A stretch of 64,000 bases of DNA from Prochlorococcus marinus. Its GTDB lineage: Bacteria > Cyanobacteriota > Cyanobacteriia > PCC-6307 > Cyanobiaceae. The first letter of the stretch is position 1, and every line of letters begins with the position of its first letter. The position numbers and the translations under genes are program-made. This document shows, piece after piece, positions 1 through 9,014 of this stretch. A model generated the notes under the pieces. That model was not told the DNA's origin. It saw only the letters and a list, made by a program, of their open reading frames with translations, and did no database searches. The stretch is taken from assembly GCF_001180325.1 (NCBI RefSeq), contig NZ_CVSZ01000061.1:23221-87220 (forward strand), in the 5' to 3' direction.

Positions 1-1
1 A

Positions 2-631
2 AAACATTTAATCCAAAGCTCAATAGGTTCTTACGAAAGTAATCATAAAACTATTGCCGCTGTTCCCACCGTTATAGAGCAATCAGGTAGAGGAGAAAGA
101 GCTTTTGATATATATTCAAGATTATTGAGGGAAAGAATAATTTTTTTAGGTACTGGAATTAATGATCAAGTATCTGACTCCCTTGTTGCACAATTATTAT
201 TTCTTGAAGCTGAAGATCCCGAAAAAGATATACAAATATACATCAATTCTCCTGGAGGCTCAGTAACTGCGGGAATGGCCATTTACGATACCATGCAACA
301 AATATCGCCAGATGTAGTGACAATATGTTTTGGAGTAGCCGCAAGTATGGGAGCATTTCTACTTTCTGGAGGTGCAAAGGGGAAAAGATTGGCTTTACCT
401 AATTCTAGGATTATGATTCATCAACCTCTGGGAGGTGCACAAGGTCAAGCAGTAGAGATTGAAATACAAGCTAAAGAAATACTTTTTCTCAAGAAAACAT
501 TAAATTCACTTTTAGCTGAACATACTGGTCAACCTTTAGAAAAAATTAATGAAGATACAGAAAGAGATTACTTTTTATCCCCCTCAGAAGCAGTCGAATA
601 TGGATTAATTGATAAAGTTATCAAAAAGTGA
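2..631 (+). CDS. clpP: ATP-dependent Clp protease proteolytic subunit, 5' end cut by window
   Basis: This is the serine peptidase subunit that forms the degradation chamber used with ClpX or ClpC. The frame is open to the left edge: 41 codons precede the TTG at 125, and they include [20 protein letters not shown], the conserved ClpP N-terminal region, so the true start lies outside the window. The catalytic triad is visible: Ser in AASMGA (about residue 115 of the visible part), His in RIMIHQP (about 140) and Asp in ERDYF (about 189). The gene lies 105 bases upstream of clpX. In cyanobacteria the clpX-linked copy is the ClpP2 type, so this is probably that paralog; the paralog number is inferred. 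Confidence 0.96.
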   Translation, partial: KHLIQSSIGSYESNHKTIAAVPTVIEQSGRGERAFDIYSRLLRERIIFLGTGINDQVSDSLVAQLLFLEAEDPEKDIQIYINSPGGSVTAGMAIYDTMQQISPDVVTICFGVAASMGAFLLSGGAKGKRLALPNSRIMIHQPLGGAQGQAVEIEIQAKEILFLKKTLNSLLAEHTGQPLEKINEDTERDYFLSPSEAVEYGLIDKVIKK

Positions 632-736
632 CAAGGGGTTCTGATTTTTTAAGAATATGATGACGAATCGATATTTATGAGCAATCCTAGTGAATAGGGA
701 ATATTTAACACCTTTCACTTTAAAAACTTATAATCG

Positions 737-2104
737 ATGGCTAAATTTGACGCCCATCTTAAATGTTCATTTTGCGGGAAGTCACAAGACCAAGTAAGAA
801 AGCTTATAGCTGGTCCTGGGGTTTATATCTGTGATGAATGCATAGATCTTTGTAATGAGATTCTCGATGAAGAATTACTTGATAATCAAGCGAACACAAA
901 CAACTCTCCACAAGTAAAAAAGAAATTACCAACTGATAATCCAACAAAATCTATTCCTTTAGAATTATCCTCAATTCCTAAGCCATTAGAAATAAAAAGT
1001 TTTCTAGATAATCAAGTTGTTGGACAAGAATCTGCAAAAAAAATATTATCAGTAGCCGTATACAATCACTACAAGCGATTAGCTTGGAAAGTTAAAGAAG
1101 ACAGTAAAAATAGCAATTCAACTGATTCACAAGCAACTAAATTACAAAAATCAAATATTTTACTCATCGGTCCTACTGGAAGTGGAAAAACATTATTGGC
1201 GCAAACTTTAGCAGAGTTTTTAGATGTTCCTTTTGCAGTAGCTGATGCAACGACTTTGACAGAAGCTGGATATGTTGGGGAGGATGTTGAAAACATACTT
1301 TTGAGACTTCTACAGAAATCAGAAATGAATGTAGAACTAGCTCAAAAAGGAATTATTTATATTGATGAAATAGATAAAATTGCAAGAAAAAGCGAGAATC
1401 CTTCTATTACTAGAGATGTCTCCGGTGAAGGGGTACAGCAAGCACTATTAAAAATGCTTGAAGGAACAATTGCTAATGTGCCACCTCAAGGCGGAAGAAA
1501 ACATCCTTATCATGACTGCATCCAAATTGATACGAGTCAAATACTATTTATTTGTGGGGGAGCTTTTATAGGTTTAGAGGATATCGTTCAAAAGCGTATG
1601 GGTAAACACTCTATAGGATTTACCACCAATTCAGATCAAAACAAAGTTGATACAAAAAAAATAGTAGACCCAAGAGATTCCCTGAAAAATTTAGAATTAG
1701 ATGACTTAGTGAAATATGGCCTAATTCCAGAATTTATTGGAAGAATTCCGGTTTGTGCTGTATTAGATCGTCTTACTAAAGAAACTTTAGAATCTATTTT
1801 GACTCAACCAAGAGATGCATTAGTAAAACAATTCAAAACTTTGCTAAGTATGGATAATGTTGAATTATCATTTGAGCCTGATTCTGTTGAAGCGATAGCA
1901 AATGAAGCATACAAAAGAAAAACAGGTGCAAGAGCATTAAGAGCAATAATTGAAGAGCTAATGCTAGACATAATGTACACTTTGCCTTCTGAAGAAAATG
2001 TAAAAGAATTCACAATTACGAAAAAAATGGTAGATAGTTTGTTCTCATCTAAAATTGTTAAACTACCTTCAGGATCAAAAAGAATTATTAAAGAGTCTGC
2101 ATAA
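737..2104 (+). CDS. clpX: ATP-dependent Clp protease ATP-binding subunit ClpX
   Basis: This is the AAA+ unfoldase that recognises tagged substrates and feeds them into ClpP. The N-terminal zinc-binding domain has four cysteines (C10, C13, C32, C35). It is followed by Walker A GPTGSGKT, Walker [11 protein letters not shown], the sensor/arginine-finger region [11 protein letters not shown] and a C-terminal ClpB_D2-small domain with [10 protein letters not shown]. At 455 residues it is slightly longer than the usual 420-430, because of an Asn/Ser-rich linker around residues 120-135. It follows clpP by 105 bases on the same strand, consistent with a clpP-clpX operon. Confidence 0.98.
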   Translation: MAKFDAHLKCSFCGKSQDQVRKLIAGPGVYICDECIDLCNEILDEELLDNQANTNNSPQVKKKLPTDNPTKSIPLELSSIPKPLEIKSFLDNQVVGQESAKKILSVAVYNHYKRLAWKVKEDSKNSNSTDSQATKLQKSNILLIGPTGSGKTLLAQTLAEFLDVPFAVADATTLTEAGYVGEDVENILLRLLQKSEMNVELAQKGIIYIDEIDKIARKSENPSITRDVSGEGVQQALLKMLEGTIANVPPQGGRKHPYHDCIQIDTSQILFICGGAFIGLEDIVQKRMGKHSIGFTTNSDQNKVDTKKIVDPRDSLKNLELDDLVKYGLIPEFIGRIPVCAVLDRLTKETLESILTQPRDALVKQFKTLLSMDNVELSFEPDSVEAIANEAYKRKTGARALRAIIEELMLDIMYTLPSEENVKEFTITKKMVDSLFSSKIVKLPSGSKRIIKESA

Positions 2105-2161
2105 AATTAGAGTTTAATTTTTTTAATTAAATTCCTAGTTTTTCTAATTAATGAAAAATTA

Positions 2162-3919
2162 ATGTCAAATATACATAAGCCTTTTCATCAAAAATATAGA
2201 CCAAACAACTTAGACGAACTGGTTGGGCAAAAATTTATATCCATTACACTCAAACAAGCTCTATTAACAAAACAAATTGCTCCTGCATATCTTTTTAATG
2301 GTCCAAGAGGCACTGGAAAAACATCAAGTGCAAGAATATTTGCAAAATCTCTCAATTGCCAGGCATTCGACCAACCTACGATAACTCCTTGTTGTAAATG
2401 TGAATTATGTAGACAAATTACAGATGGGAGCGCTCTAGATATTATCGAGATTGATGCAGCATCAAATACAGGAGTAGAAAATATAAGAGAAATTATAGAA
2501 AGAGCGAGATTTGCCCCTACTCAAGCGAGATGGAAAGTCTATGTAATTGATGAATGTCATATGCTTTCAACGGCAGCTTCAAATGCTTTACTAAAAACTA
2601 TTGAAGAACCGCCCTCAAGAGTTGTATTTATACTTGCGACGACAAATCCTGAGAGAGTATTAAATACAATAAAAAGTAGATGCCAAAAGTTTGATTTTAG
2701 AAGAATAAGCCCTAGTGATGTTTTTCAACATTTATCAGAAATCGCCGGAAAAGAGTCCATTAAGTACGAAGTTCAGGCGTTAAAAATGATTGCAAAAAGG
2801 TCTAATGGAGGTATGAGAGATGCACAAAGCCTCCTTGAACAATTGAATCTTTTACCAGAAGGGATAACAATTAATAATATCCAAAACCTTCTAGGAGAAG
2901 TATCAGAAAGTGAATTAACAAATCTGATTAAATCATTGGTTGAGAATAATCCAGAGTCATTAATTTACACCTGCAACAAGTTATATGATGCCGGAAACGA
3001 ACCTCTTCAAATAATTATCGGATTATTAAATATAACAAGAGATCTACTATTACACACTACTAATAATAAATATTCAGATCTTTATTATACGTCTGATGAA
3101 TTTCGAGATGAGTTAGATAAAATCTCAACAACAATAAATAAATCAACAATAATTAATTGGCATAATAATCTGAGAAATATTGAATATCAAATCAAATCAA
3201 GTGATAATCCAAGGCTTTGGTTTGAAATACATTTAACTGGTCTTCTGGATAGTAAACAGATAAATAGTTTTGAAAATAAAGAAGAAAGTAAAAATAATAT
3301 GACTGAGGAGAAGCATAAAAGTAGAAAAAAAATTCCAATTAATAAAGAAAATATTTCAGATGAGATTCCAAAACCAAGTATCCAAGAAGAGATAACTCAC
3401 AAGGAATTGATTGAAAAAAAAGACGAAAAATTAGAAAAATTTGAAGTTCTAGAAAAAGAAAGTATTGAAAATATTTCTAAAAATAACCAAAATAATCCTG
3501 GATCAAATTTAAAAGATAAATGGGAATTAATTCTTTCAAAAGTAGAGTTACCATCAACAAGAATGTTACTTTCACAACAAGCCGAACTTGAAAGTTTTGA
3601 TTCGGAGAAAATCACAATTGCATTATCTCCAAACTGGGAAAGTATGATAAAAAGCAGAAAAGTTATAATTGAAAATACTGTAAAAAAGATATTTGGAGAT
3701 GGAATAATACTTAATTTTTCAACCAAACAATTAAATAAAAGTAACCCAACAAACACTCCACAAATAACCCAAAATGAAGTAAATAATTTCCGACCAATAA
3801 AAAAATTAGAACCAAAAACCAATTCGTCAACAAAAATATCTAACGAGGAAACTTATGATGATAGTTCAAAAAACTTAGCAAATTTTTTTAATGGAGAAAT
3901 TATAGACCTTGATGAATAA
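2162..3919 (+). CDS. dnaX: DNA polymerase III subunit gamma/tau
   Basis: This is the clamp-loader ATPase that loads the beta clamp and joins the replicative polymerases. Walker A GPRGTGKT is at residues 47-54, a cysteine zinc module (CCKCELC) follows, and the DECH-type Walker B (IDECHML) and sensor SRC (NTIKSRCQKF) are present. Residues about 1-370 are domains I-III. Residues about 375-455 are a Lys/Glu-rich linker, followed by a short tau-like C-terminal part. Unlike some cyanobacterial dnaX genes there is no intein. The linker contains two A8 runs; the first (3325-3332) has an upstream AGGAG and a minus-1-frame stop at 3340-3342, so a 393-residue gamma form could be made (see findings). Confidence 0.96.
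   Translation: MSNIHKPFHQKYRPNNLDELVGQKFISITLKQALLTKQIAPAYLFNGPRGTGKTSSARIFAKSLNCQAFDQPTITPCCKCELCRQITDGSALDIIEIDAASNTGVENIREIIERARFAPTQARWKVYVIDECHMLSTAASNALLKTIEEPPSRVVFILATTNPERVLNTIKSRCQKFDFRRISPSDVFQHLSEIAGKESIKYEVQALKMIAKRSNGGMRDAQSLLEQLNLLPEGITINNIQNLLGEVSESELTNLIKSLVENNPESLIYTCNKLYDAGNEPLQIIIGLLNITRDLLLHTTNNKYSDLYYTSDEFRDELDKISTTINKSTIINWHNNLRNIEYQIKSSDNPRLWFEIHLTGLLDSKQINSFENKEESKNNMTEEKHKSRKKIPINKENISDEIPKPSIQEEITHKELIEKKDEKLEKFEVLEKESIENISKNNQNNPGSNLKDKWELILSKVELPSTRMLLSQQAELESFDSEKITIALSPNWESMIKSRKVIIENTVKKIFGDGIILNFSTKQLNKSNPTNTPQITQNEVNNFRPIKKLEPKTNSSTKISNEETYDDSSKNLANFFNGEIIDLDE
3306..3342 (+). promoter_or_regulatory. Candidate minus-1 programmed frameshift site inside dnaX
   Basis: An SD-like AGGAG lies at 3306-3310. 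After 14 bases comes the slippery heptamer A AAA AAA (3325-3331), correctly phased with the zero frame (AGA AAA AAA ATT). After a minus-1 slip the codons read AAT TCC AAT TAA, stopping at 3340-3342. This would release a product of about 393 residues that keeps the ATPase and oligomerisation domains. E. coli dnaX uses the same arrangement (SD-like element, A AAA AAG, early stop) to make gamma. I saw no obvious downstream stem-loop. The function here is inferred. Confidence 0.5.
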
Positions 3920-3920
3920 A

Positions 3921-5222
3921 TTAAACTCCAGTATGAAGAGTCTTTCGCCATAGTATCTTTTTGGGAAAAATAGACATCTTTATAGTTACCCAAGGGATTA
4001 CTAAAAACCAATGTGATAAATAAAAAACCGATACAAATACCATCAAAAAATTGCTTTTTTGCAATACAGGTACTTCACTTTTACAAGAATAACCGTACCA
4101 AAAAGCAATTCCAGATAACATAAAAGCTGTAAATGAAATAGGCCAGTAAATTGGTGAATCTGAAAAAGCAATACTGAAAACTAAATCAAAAATAGAAATG
4201 ATTGGTAATGCATATTGCAAGATGAAAAAGTAAGTTAAATCAAATTTCTGCAAATAATCAATTTTATTAGTAAATAATTGATCTCCATAATCGAAGAATC
4301 TTTGCAACCCCCCCTCTGCCCATCTTTGCCTTTGCGCTAATAAAGCATTTAAATTCTCAACTGCTTCCTCCATCACTGGAGGATCCCATAAGATTCCAAT
4401 TCTAGATTTTGATAATAATAATCTTAAACTCAAATCAAGATCATCTGTAACTGTATCTTCATTAAAAGAACCACATGCTAATAATGTTTCTTTCTTAATT
4501 AATTGACCATTTCCCCTTAATTCGGAAACTCCAGCAACTGATAATCTTCCATATTGAAAGATTGCATCCATAGCCATCTCCATTGACTGACAGGAAGTTA
4601 AAAAATTCTTACTTACATTTGTTACTGATTTTCTTAGTTGAACTGCAGACCAATCACCCTCTTCTACAAAACTAAATAACCTTATCAAAGAATCTTGTTT
4701 TAATTCAGCATCAGCATCCAAAACTAATAACCATTCACCATGAGTAAATTTCAAGGCATAATTCAAAGCTCCTGACTTTCCTCCTCCTGCATTTGGAGAA
4801 CGACTTATGACTTTTAGCTTGTCATATTGTCTAGATAATCGATCTAAAATTAAAGGCGTCTTATCAGAACTACCATCATCGATTATGTAAATATTTAATT
4901 TATTTGTTGGATAATCTAAACTAAATAATCTTTCAACTAATCTTGATATGACATTCTCTTCATCTCTAGCTGCGACCAAAATATCAAGCACAGGTAACTC
5001 TTTATTGCTAATTCTTCTGCTTACAGTATTTAAAACGTTGTTCCTTTTAAAATTTCTAGAAATTACTATTAGACCGTAAAAAACAATCACAAAAGAAAGA
5101 GTCAATATTATGTAAAAGAAATTTTCGATATTAATAGCATGAGGAATAAAAGCTACTAAAAAACAAGCACTAAGAAATATACACGATTTCAATCTTCGAT
5201 TTTTATAAAAACCCTTACTCAT
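3921..5222 (-). CDS. Processive family 2 glycosyltransferase, membrane bound
   Basis: The protein resembles cellulose synthase/hyaluronan synthase/poly-GlcNAc synthase type GT2 enzymes. Two hydrophobic N-terminal segments (about residues 12-55) precede the catalytic domain, which shows IDDGSSDKT, the DADAE nucleotide-sugar site, the TDDLDLS acceptor Asp and the QRQRW motif typical of processive enzymes. Three or four hydrophobic segments follow (about 325-425). It is the downstream gene of a two-gene minus-strand unit with the SpoIID-like gene (12-base gap), which suggests a role in cell-surface polysaccharide. The sugar and product cannot be told from sequence. It ends one base from the dnaX stop, so the two genes converge. 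Confidence 0.85.
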   Translation of the reverse strand: MSKGFYKNRRLKSCIFLSACFLVAFIPHAINIENFFYIILTLSFVIVFYGLIVISRNFKRNNVLNTVSRRISNKELPVLDILVAARDEENVISRLVERLFSLDYPTNKLNIYIIDDGSSDKTPLILDRLSRQYDKLKVISRSPNAGGGKSGALNYALKFTHGEWLLVLDADAELKQDSLIRLFSFVEEGDWSAVQLRKSVTNVSKNFLTSCQSMEMAMDAIFQYGRLSVAGVSELRGNGQLIKKETLLACGSFNEDTVTDDLDLSLRLLLSKSRIGILWDPPVMEEAVENLNALLAQRQRWAEGGLQRFFDYGDQLFTNKIDYLQKFDLTYFFILQYALPIISIFDLVFSIAFSDSPIYWPISFTAFMLSGIAFWYGYSCKSEVPVLQKSNFLMVFVSVFYLSHWFLVIPWVTIKMSIFPKKILWRKTLHTGV

Positions 5223-5234
5223 AAAAGTAAATTG

Positions 5235-6788
5235 TTAATTACTTAACTTCCATTGAGACAATATCTCAAATTTTTTTAGTTTTGCATTTCGATAGTAATG
5301 ATTCAATATTTGTTCATAAGTGAATCCTAATTTAGCCATTTCAATTGCTCCTGACTGAGATAAACCTACACCATGACCGAAGCCTCCTCCTCTCAAAAGC
5401 CATAAATCATCATTTAATTTATTAATAGTAAACAAATTACTAGGTATAAAATTTAATACCCGTCGAATATCATCTTTAACAAGAACAATAGATTTATTAC
5501 CCTTATCCGTTTGTATTTCCAATTTTGTAACTCTGCCACTAGACCCACGTTCAATAGTATTTAAATCCAAAACATCTTCATTAATATTTATAAGTTTGTT
5601 TTTAATTAACTTTTCTTTAATTTCAAGATTAGAAATTTTCTTATTCCATCGAAAAAGAGAATGATTACTCCCATAAAACTGTTCTTTATCAAAATCTAAA
5701 AAATTATTTAAATAAGATTCATTTGTAATTGGAAGTTTAAAAATTTTATTTAATGATTTAGAACCGTCAATAATTGAATTGAAATAAGAATAATCTTGAA
5801 TTTGCCAAGACTCGCCTGCAGTAGCAGATACTCCACCATTAGAACCATGGTAAAAAGCATTTATTGGTTGATTTTTATGAGTGAGAATTAAATTTGAAGT
5901 TTCGTCTATAGCTTTTTGTACGTTTTTATATGAAATTTCAGAAGGCTTATAAACTTGGCATTGAGTGCTTATACATAAATGATATTTATCCATATTAAAT
6001 CTATCAGAATTAAATATGCCCCAAGTTCTTGCAATAACTGCTTGAGCCTTGAGTGCCTCTAAAGGAGAATTCGGTCCAATTTCATATGGCAAAACACCTG
6101 CCAAATAGTCATCAAATTCAATTTTTTGAACTAAGGTCCAAGTTCCATATAAATCCTTTATTAAATAAAAATTTTTGCCAAAATTAACACCATTTATTTT
6201 TATTTTCTCTTCAGAATAAATATATATAGGACCTTCAAGTTTCATACCACTGTAGTCATTTGTAAGAACAGGAGTAATTTGAAAATTTTTTATTTTTCTG
6301 AAAATCTTATTTTTTAATTCAAAATCTGGCAGATCATCTTGAAATGGAATCCATACTTCCCAATTTTTAGGGTAGGCAACAGTCGCCTCAAATCCTTTAT
6401 CTCTTAGTTTCTCTGATTGTTTTTTTGCCGACTCATAGCTAGCAAAAGGACCAAAAACAATTCTTTCAATTGTTTTTGGATTTTTGAGTGGAATATCCGC
6501 CCAAGTAATATTTATCTTTTTTGATTTATGTTTAATACCGTTGGACGATATCAAGTTTAAAAAACCTTTATTAGTTGTAAAGTTTATATTCTTTTTCTCC
6601 GAAAAACTATCATTCTCCCCGCCTAAATATTGCTTTAAACCAATTAAAAATTTTCCTTGTTTAATTTCATTATGGAGTTCAACCTTTAGCAATTCTTCTC
6701 CTTTCGCATTAAAAATAAATTTAGTGTTTATTATTAAAAGAGAAATACAGCCTAAAGATAAGTTTAAAAAGGCAAATTTAAGTTTCAT
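5235..6788 (-). CDS. SpoIID/LytB-domain protein with SPOR-like repeat
   Basis: An N-terminal hydrophobic signal segment is followed by a region resembling a SPOR peptidoglycan-binding module (about residues 105-150: IVFGPFASYESAKKQSEKL). A SpoIID/LytB domain covers about residues 185-510, with the family signatures LPYEIGPNSPLEALKAQAV, ARTWGIF, and the glycine-rich LRGGGFGHGVGLSQSGA near the C-terminus. SpoIID proteins of spore formers are lytic transglycosylases acting on denuded glycan. Cyanobacterial members are presumed envelope proteins of unknown exact activity. It is probably exported and acts at the peptidoglycan. It is the first gene of the unit with the GT2 enzyme. Confidence 0.88.
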   Translation of the reverse strand: MKLKFAFLNLSLGCISLLIINTKFIFNAKGEELLKVELHNEIKQGKFLIGLKQYLGGENDSFSEKKNINFTTNKGFLNLISSNGIKHKSKKINITWADIPLKNPKTIERIVFGPFASYESAKKQSEKLRDKGFEATVAYPKNWEVWIPFQDDLPDFELKNKIFRKIKNFQITPVLTNDYSGMKLEGPIYIYSEEKIKINGVNFGKNFYLIKDLYGTWTLVQKIEFDDYLAGVLPYEIGPNSPLEALKAQAVIARTWGIFNSDRFNMDKYHLCISTQCQVYKPSEISYKNVQKAIDETSNLILTHKNQPINAFYHGSNGGVSATAGESWQIQDYSYFNSIIDGSKSLNKIFKLPITNESYLNNFLDFDKEQFYGSNHSLFRWNKKISNLEIKEKLIKNKLININEDVLDLNTIERGSSGRVTKLEIQTDKGNKSIVLVKDDIRRVLNFIPSNLFTINKLNDDLWLLRGGGFGHGVGLSQSGAIEMAKLGFTYEQILNHYYRNAKLKKFEILSQWKLSN

Positions 6789-6879
6789 AATTTAGAATTT
6801 CCCTTATCAATTAAAAACTTTAATTTGCACCAATGCGTATAAAGGTTTAGATTATCCTAATTAAACACATTTGACTCAA

Positions 6880-7077
6880 ATGTCTAAACTAAAAACTCGT
6901 AAATCAGCTGCCAAAAGATTCAAAGCTACTGCGACGGGTAAATTCATGAGAAGAAGAGCTTTCCATAATCATTTACTTGATCATAAAAGCTCAAAATTAA
7001 AAAGACATCTATCAACAAAAGCCGTAGTTGATGAAAGAGATGCTGATAATGTAAGATTAATGATTCCATACGCATAA
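6880..7077 (+). CDS. rpmI: 50S ribosomal protein L35
   Basis: This is a small, highly basic protein of the large subunit, 65 residues long. It begins [20 protein letters not shown], the L35 family signature, and has the conserved [14 protein letters not shown] core. An in-frame TTG three codons upstream (6871) is possible, but the ATG at 6880 gives the canonical N-terminus. It is 28 bases upstream of rplT, the usual rpmI-rplT pair. The 91-base leader is shared with the divergent SpoIID-like gene. I could not identify an L20-type autoregulatory structure in it. Confidence 0.97.
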
Positions 7078-7105
7078 ATCTTTAACCAATTTTTATTAGA
7101 TATTC

Positions 7106-7453
7106 ATGGCACGGGTAAAAAGAGGCAGCATAGCCAGAAAAAGAAGAAACAAAATCTTAAATCTTGCAAAAGGTTTTAGAGGCGGCAACAAAAATCTTTT
7201 CAGAACCGCAAACCAAAGAGTGATGAAAGCTCTTTGTAATGCTTATAGGGATAGAAGAAGAAGAAAAAGAGATTTTAGAAGACTTTGGATCTCTAGAATT
7301 AACGCATCTGCGAGGATAAATGGAACAAACTATAGCAAGTTAATAAACGGGATGAAAAATTCAGAAATTATCATCAACAGAAAAATGCTTGCTCAATTAG
7401 CCTTAAACGATCCTAAGTGTTTTGAAAAAATTGTTTCTTCCGTTAGTAAGTAG
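7106..7453 (+). CDS. rplT: 50S ribosomal protein L20
   Basis: The 115-residue basic protein binds 23S rRNA and is required early in large-subunit assembly. The N-terminal extension starts [18 protein letters not shown], followed by the family core [19 protein letters not shown] and [20 protein letters not shown]. The length matches the family. It lies directly downstream of rpmI, so the two are expected to be cotranscribed. In several bacteria L20 represses this operon; no evidence for or against that is visible here. Confidence 0.98.
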   Translation: MARVKRGSIARKRRNKILNLAKGFRGGNKNLFRTANQRVMKALCNAYRDRRRRKRDFRRLWISRINASARINGTNYSKLINGMKNSEIIINRKMLAQLALNDPKCFEKIVSSVSK

Positions 7454-7489
7454 AAAAAAGAATATAATCTAGAAAAGTAATTATAAATA

Positions 7490-8047
7490 ATGGAAATATC
7501 TTCTTTTCAATCTTATTTAATAATTCTTTTTGTTGTATTGATAATAATTTCTATTTTTGTATTCAGACAATTTCTAAAAACAAGAAGTGAAGAGTTAAAT
7601 TTAGTAAAATTCGAGCAGAAAGGTTTAGATTCTCTCACTCAAGCTACAGAATTATATGAATTTGGGTCTATTCAGATAAAAAAAAGATTATATTCTGAAG
7701 CTACTAAAACATTTTTAAAAGCAATTGAAAATTATGAAAATGAACCTGAGGAAGCCAAAGCAATAATAAATAATGCTTTAGGATTTTCTTATGCTGCTCA
7801 AAATGAATTTAAGAAAGCAATTAAACACTATAAATCTGCAATAAAATCACTTCCAGAATATCCTATAGCCCTAAATAACCTCGCATCAGCACAACAACGT
7901 TTACTTGAGTACGACTTGGCATATGAAACTTATCAAAAGGTTTTGGTGATAGATCCAAAAAACAAAACAGCAATTAAAAAAAGTAAGGAGTTAGAAAAAA
8001 GAAACAATTATGAACCTTATAAAGGTATTAAAGATAAGGGATTCTAA
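7490..8047 (+). CDS. TPR-repeat protein with N-terminal membrane anchor
   Basis: The 185-residue protein has one N-terminal hydrophobic segment (about residues 8-25) followed by about three tetratricopeptide repeats (about 62-165). Repeat signatures are [37 protein letters not shown] and [29 protein letters not shown] domains are protein-protein scaffolds, and similar anchored proteins in cyanobacteria often assist membrane-complex assembly. The partner is unknown. It sits between rplT (36-base gap) and thiG (2-base gap), so it is probably cotranscribed with thiG. Confidence 0.75.
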   Translation: MEISSFQSYLIILFVVLIIISIFVFRQFLKTRSEELNLVKFEQKGLDSLTQATELYEFGSIQIKKRLYSEATKTFLKAIENYENEPEEAKAIINNALGFSYAAQNEFKKAIKHYKSAIKSLPEYPIALNNLASAQQRLLEYDLAYETYQKVLVIDPKNKTAIKKSKELEKRNNYEPYKGIKDKGF

Positions 8048-8049
8048 AT

Positions 8050-8844
8050 ATGGAAAATTATTCTTCTTTACTAATTGGTGGAAAACAATTTTCCAGTAGA
8101 TTAATGGTTGGTACTGGCAAATACAAATCTACTCAAGACATGGTAGAAAGTTTGTCCAATTCTGAAACAGAAATTATAACCGTCGCTGTTAGAAGAATTA
8201 AAAATGATCAGACCGGAGAAAATTTACTCGAAATGATCAACTGGGAAAAATACTGGATGCTTCCTAATACAGCTGGTTGTGTTAATTCCGATGAGGCAGT
8301 CAGAATAGCAATTTTAGGAAGAGAACTTGCAAAATTATCTGGTCAAGAAGAAAATAATTTTGTGAAGTTAGAAGTTATTCCAGACAAAAAGTATTTGTTA
8401 CCAGATCCAATAGAAACTCTTAAAGCAGCCGAAATTTTGATAAAAAAGGGTTTCGCTGTACTACCTTATATCAATGCAGATCCTATTCTTGCAAAAAGAC
8501 TAGAAGAAATAGGTTGTGCAACTGTAATGCCATTGGGCTCTCCCATAGGCTCCGGGCAAGGTTTGTTAAATTTATCAAATATAAGAATTATTATTGAGAA
8601 TGCAAAAGTGCCAGTAATAATTGACGCAGGAATTGGAGTGCCTAGTGAAGCTTCTCAAGCTATGGAAATTGGAGCTGATGGTGTCTTAATCAATAGTGCA
8701 ATAGCACATGCTGCAAATCCTCCTCTAATGGCTCAAGCGATAAATTATAGTGTGAAAGCTGGCAGGCAAGCTTTTCTGGCAGGAAGAATTAAAAAACAAG
8801 ACTTTGCAGTAGCAAGTTCGCCGGAAAAAAATATATCTATCTAA
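8050..8844 (+). CDS. thiG: Thiazole synthase ThiG
   Basis: It forms the thiazole phosphate moiety of thiamine from deoxyxylulose 5-phosphate, ThiS thiocarboxylate and dehydroglycine. The 264-residue TIM barrel carries [12 protein letters not shown] at the N-terminus, [28 protein letters not shown], the phosphate-binding [13 protein letters not shown] and [22 protein letters not shown]. Length and motifs are complete. It follows the TPR gene by 2 bases. The 170-base spacer after it has no convincing terminator, only a weak 5-bp hairpin. Confidence 0.97.
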   Translation: MENYSSLLIGGKQFSSRLMVGTGKYKSTQDMVESLSNSETEIITVAVRRIKNDQTGENLLEMINWEKYWMLPNTAGCVNSDEAVRIAILGRELAKLSGQEENNFVKLEVIPDKKYLLPDPIETLKAAEILIKKGFAVLPYINADPILAKRLEEIGCATVMPLGSPIGSGQGLLNLSNIRIIIENAKVPVIIDAGIGVPSEASQAMEIGADGVLINSAIAHAANPPLMAQAINYSVKAGRQAFLAGRIKKQDFAVASSPEKNISI

Positions 8845-9014
8845 TTCTCTAAATTGAGAAAAGTCTAAAAAGAAAGTAAAAATTTATTATTGGCTTTTAT
8901 TTATCGTATTAAGAAAGAAGATTTGAAACTATTTACAATGTTTTTTCGCAAAGTGGAAGCACGCTGTAGTAATTTAATAAATATATTATGAATCTTTTAA
9001 TTCTGGAGTTCTGA

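Noticed and set aside
729..734. Consensus -10 TATAAT three bases before the clpX ATG
   Set aside because: It would place the transcription start inside the coding region, and such hexamers are frequent by chance at this AT content. clpX is more likely read from the clpP promoter.
3397..3822. 141-residue hydrophobic frame antisense to the dnaX linker and tail
   Set aside because: It is the complement of Lys/Glu/Asn-rich AT codons, which always gives Phe/Leu/Ser-rich shadows. dnaX is clearly the real gene.
6484..6795. 103-residue frame antisense to the SpoIID-like gene
   Set aside because: It lies entirely opposite a gene with recognisable domains and has shadow-like composition.
8845..8860. 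TTCTC-N6-GAGAA after thiG as a terminator
   Set aside because: Only a 5-bp stem and no following U-tract on the plus strand.
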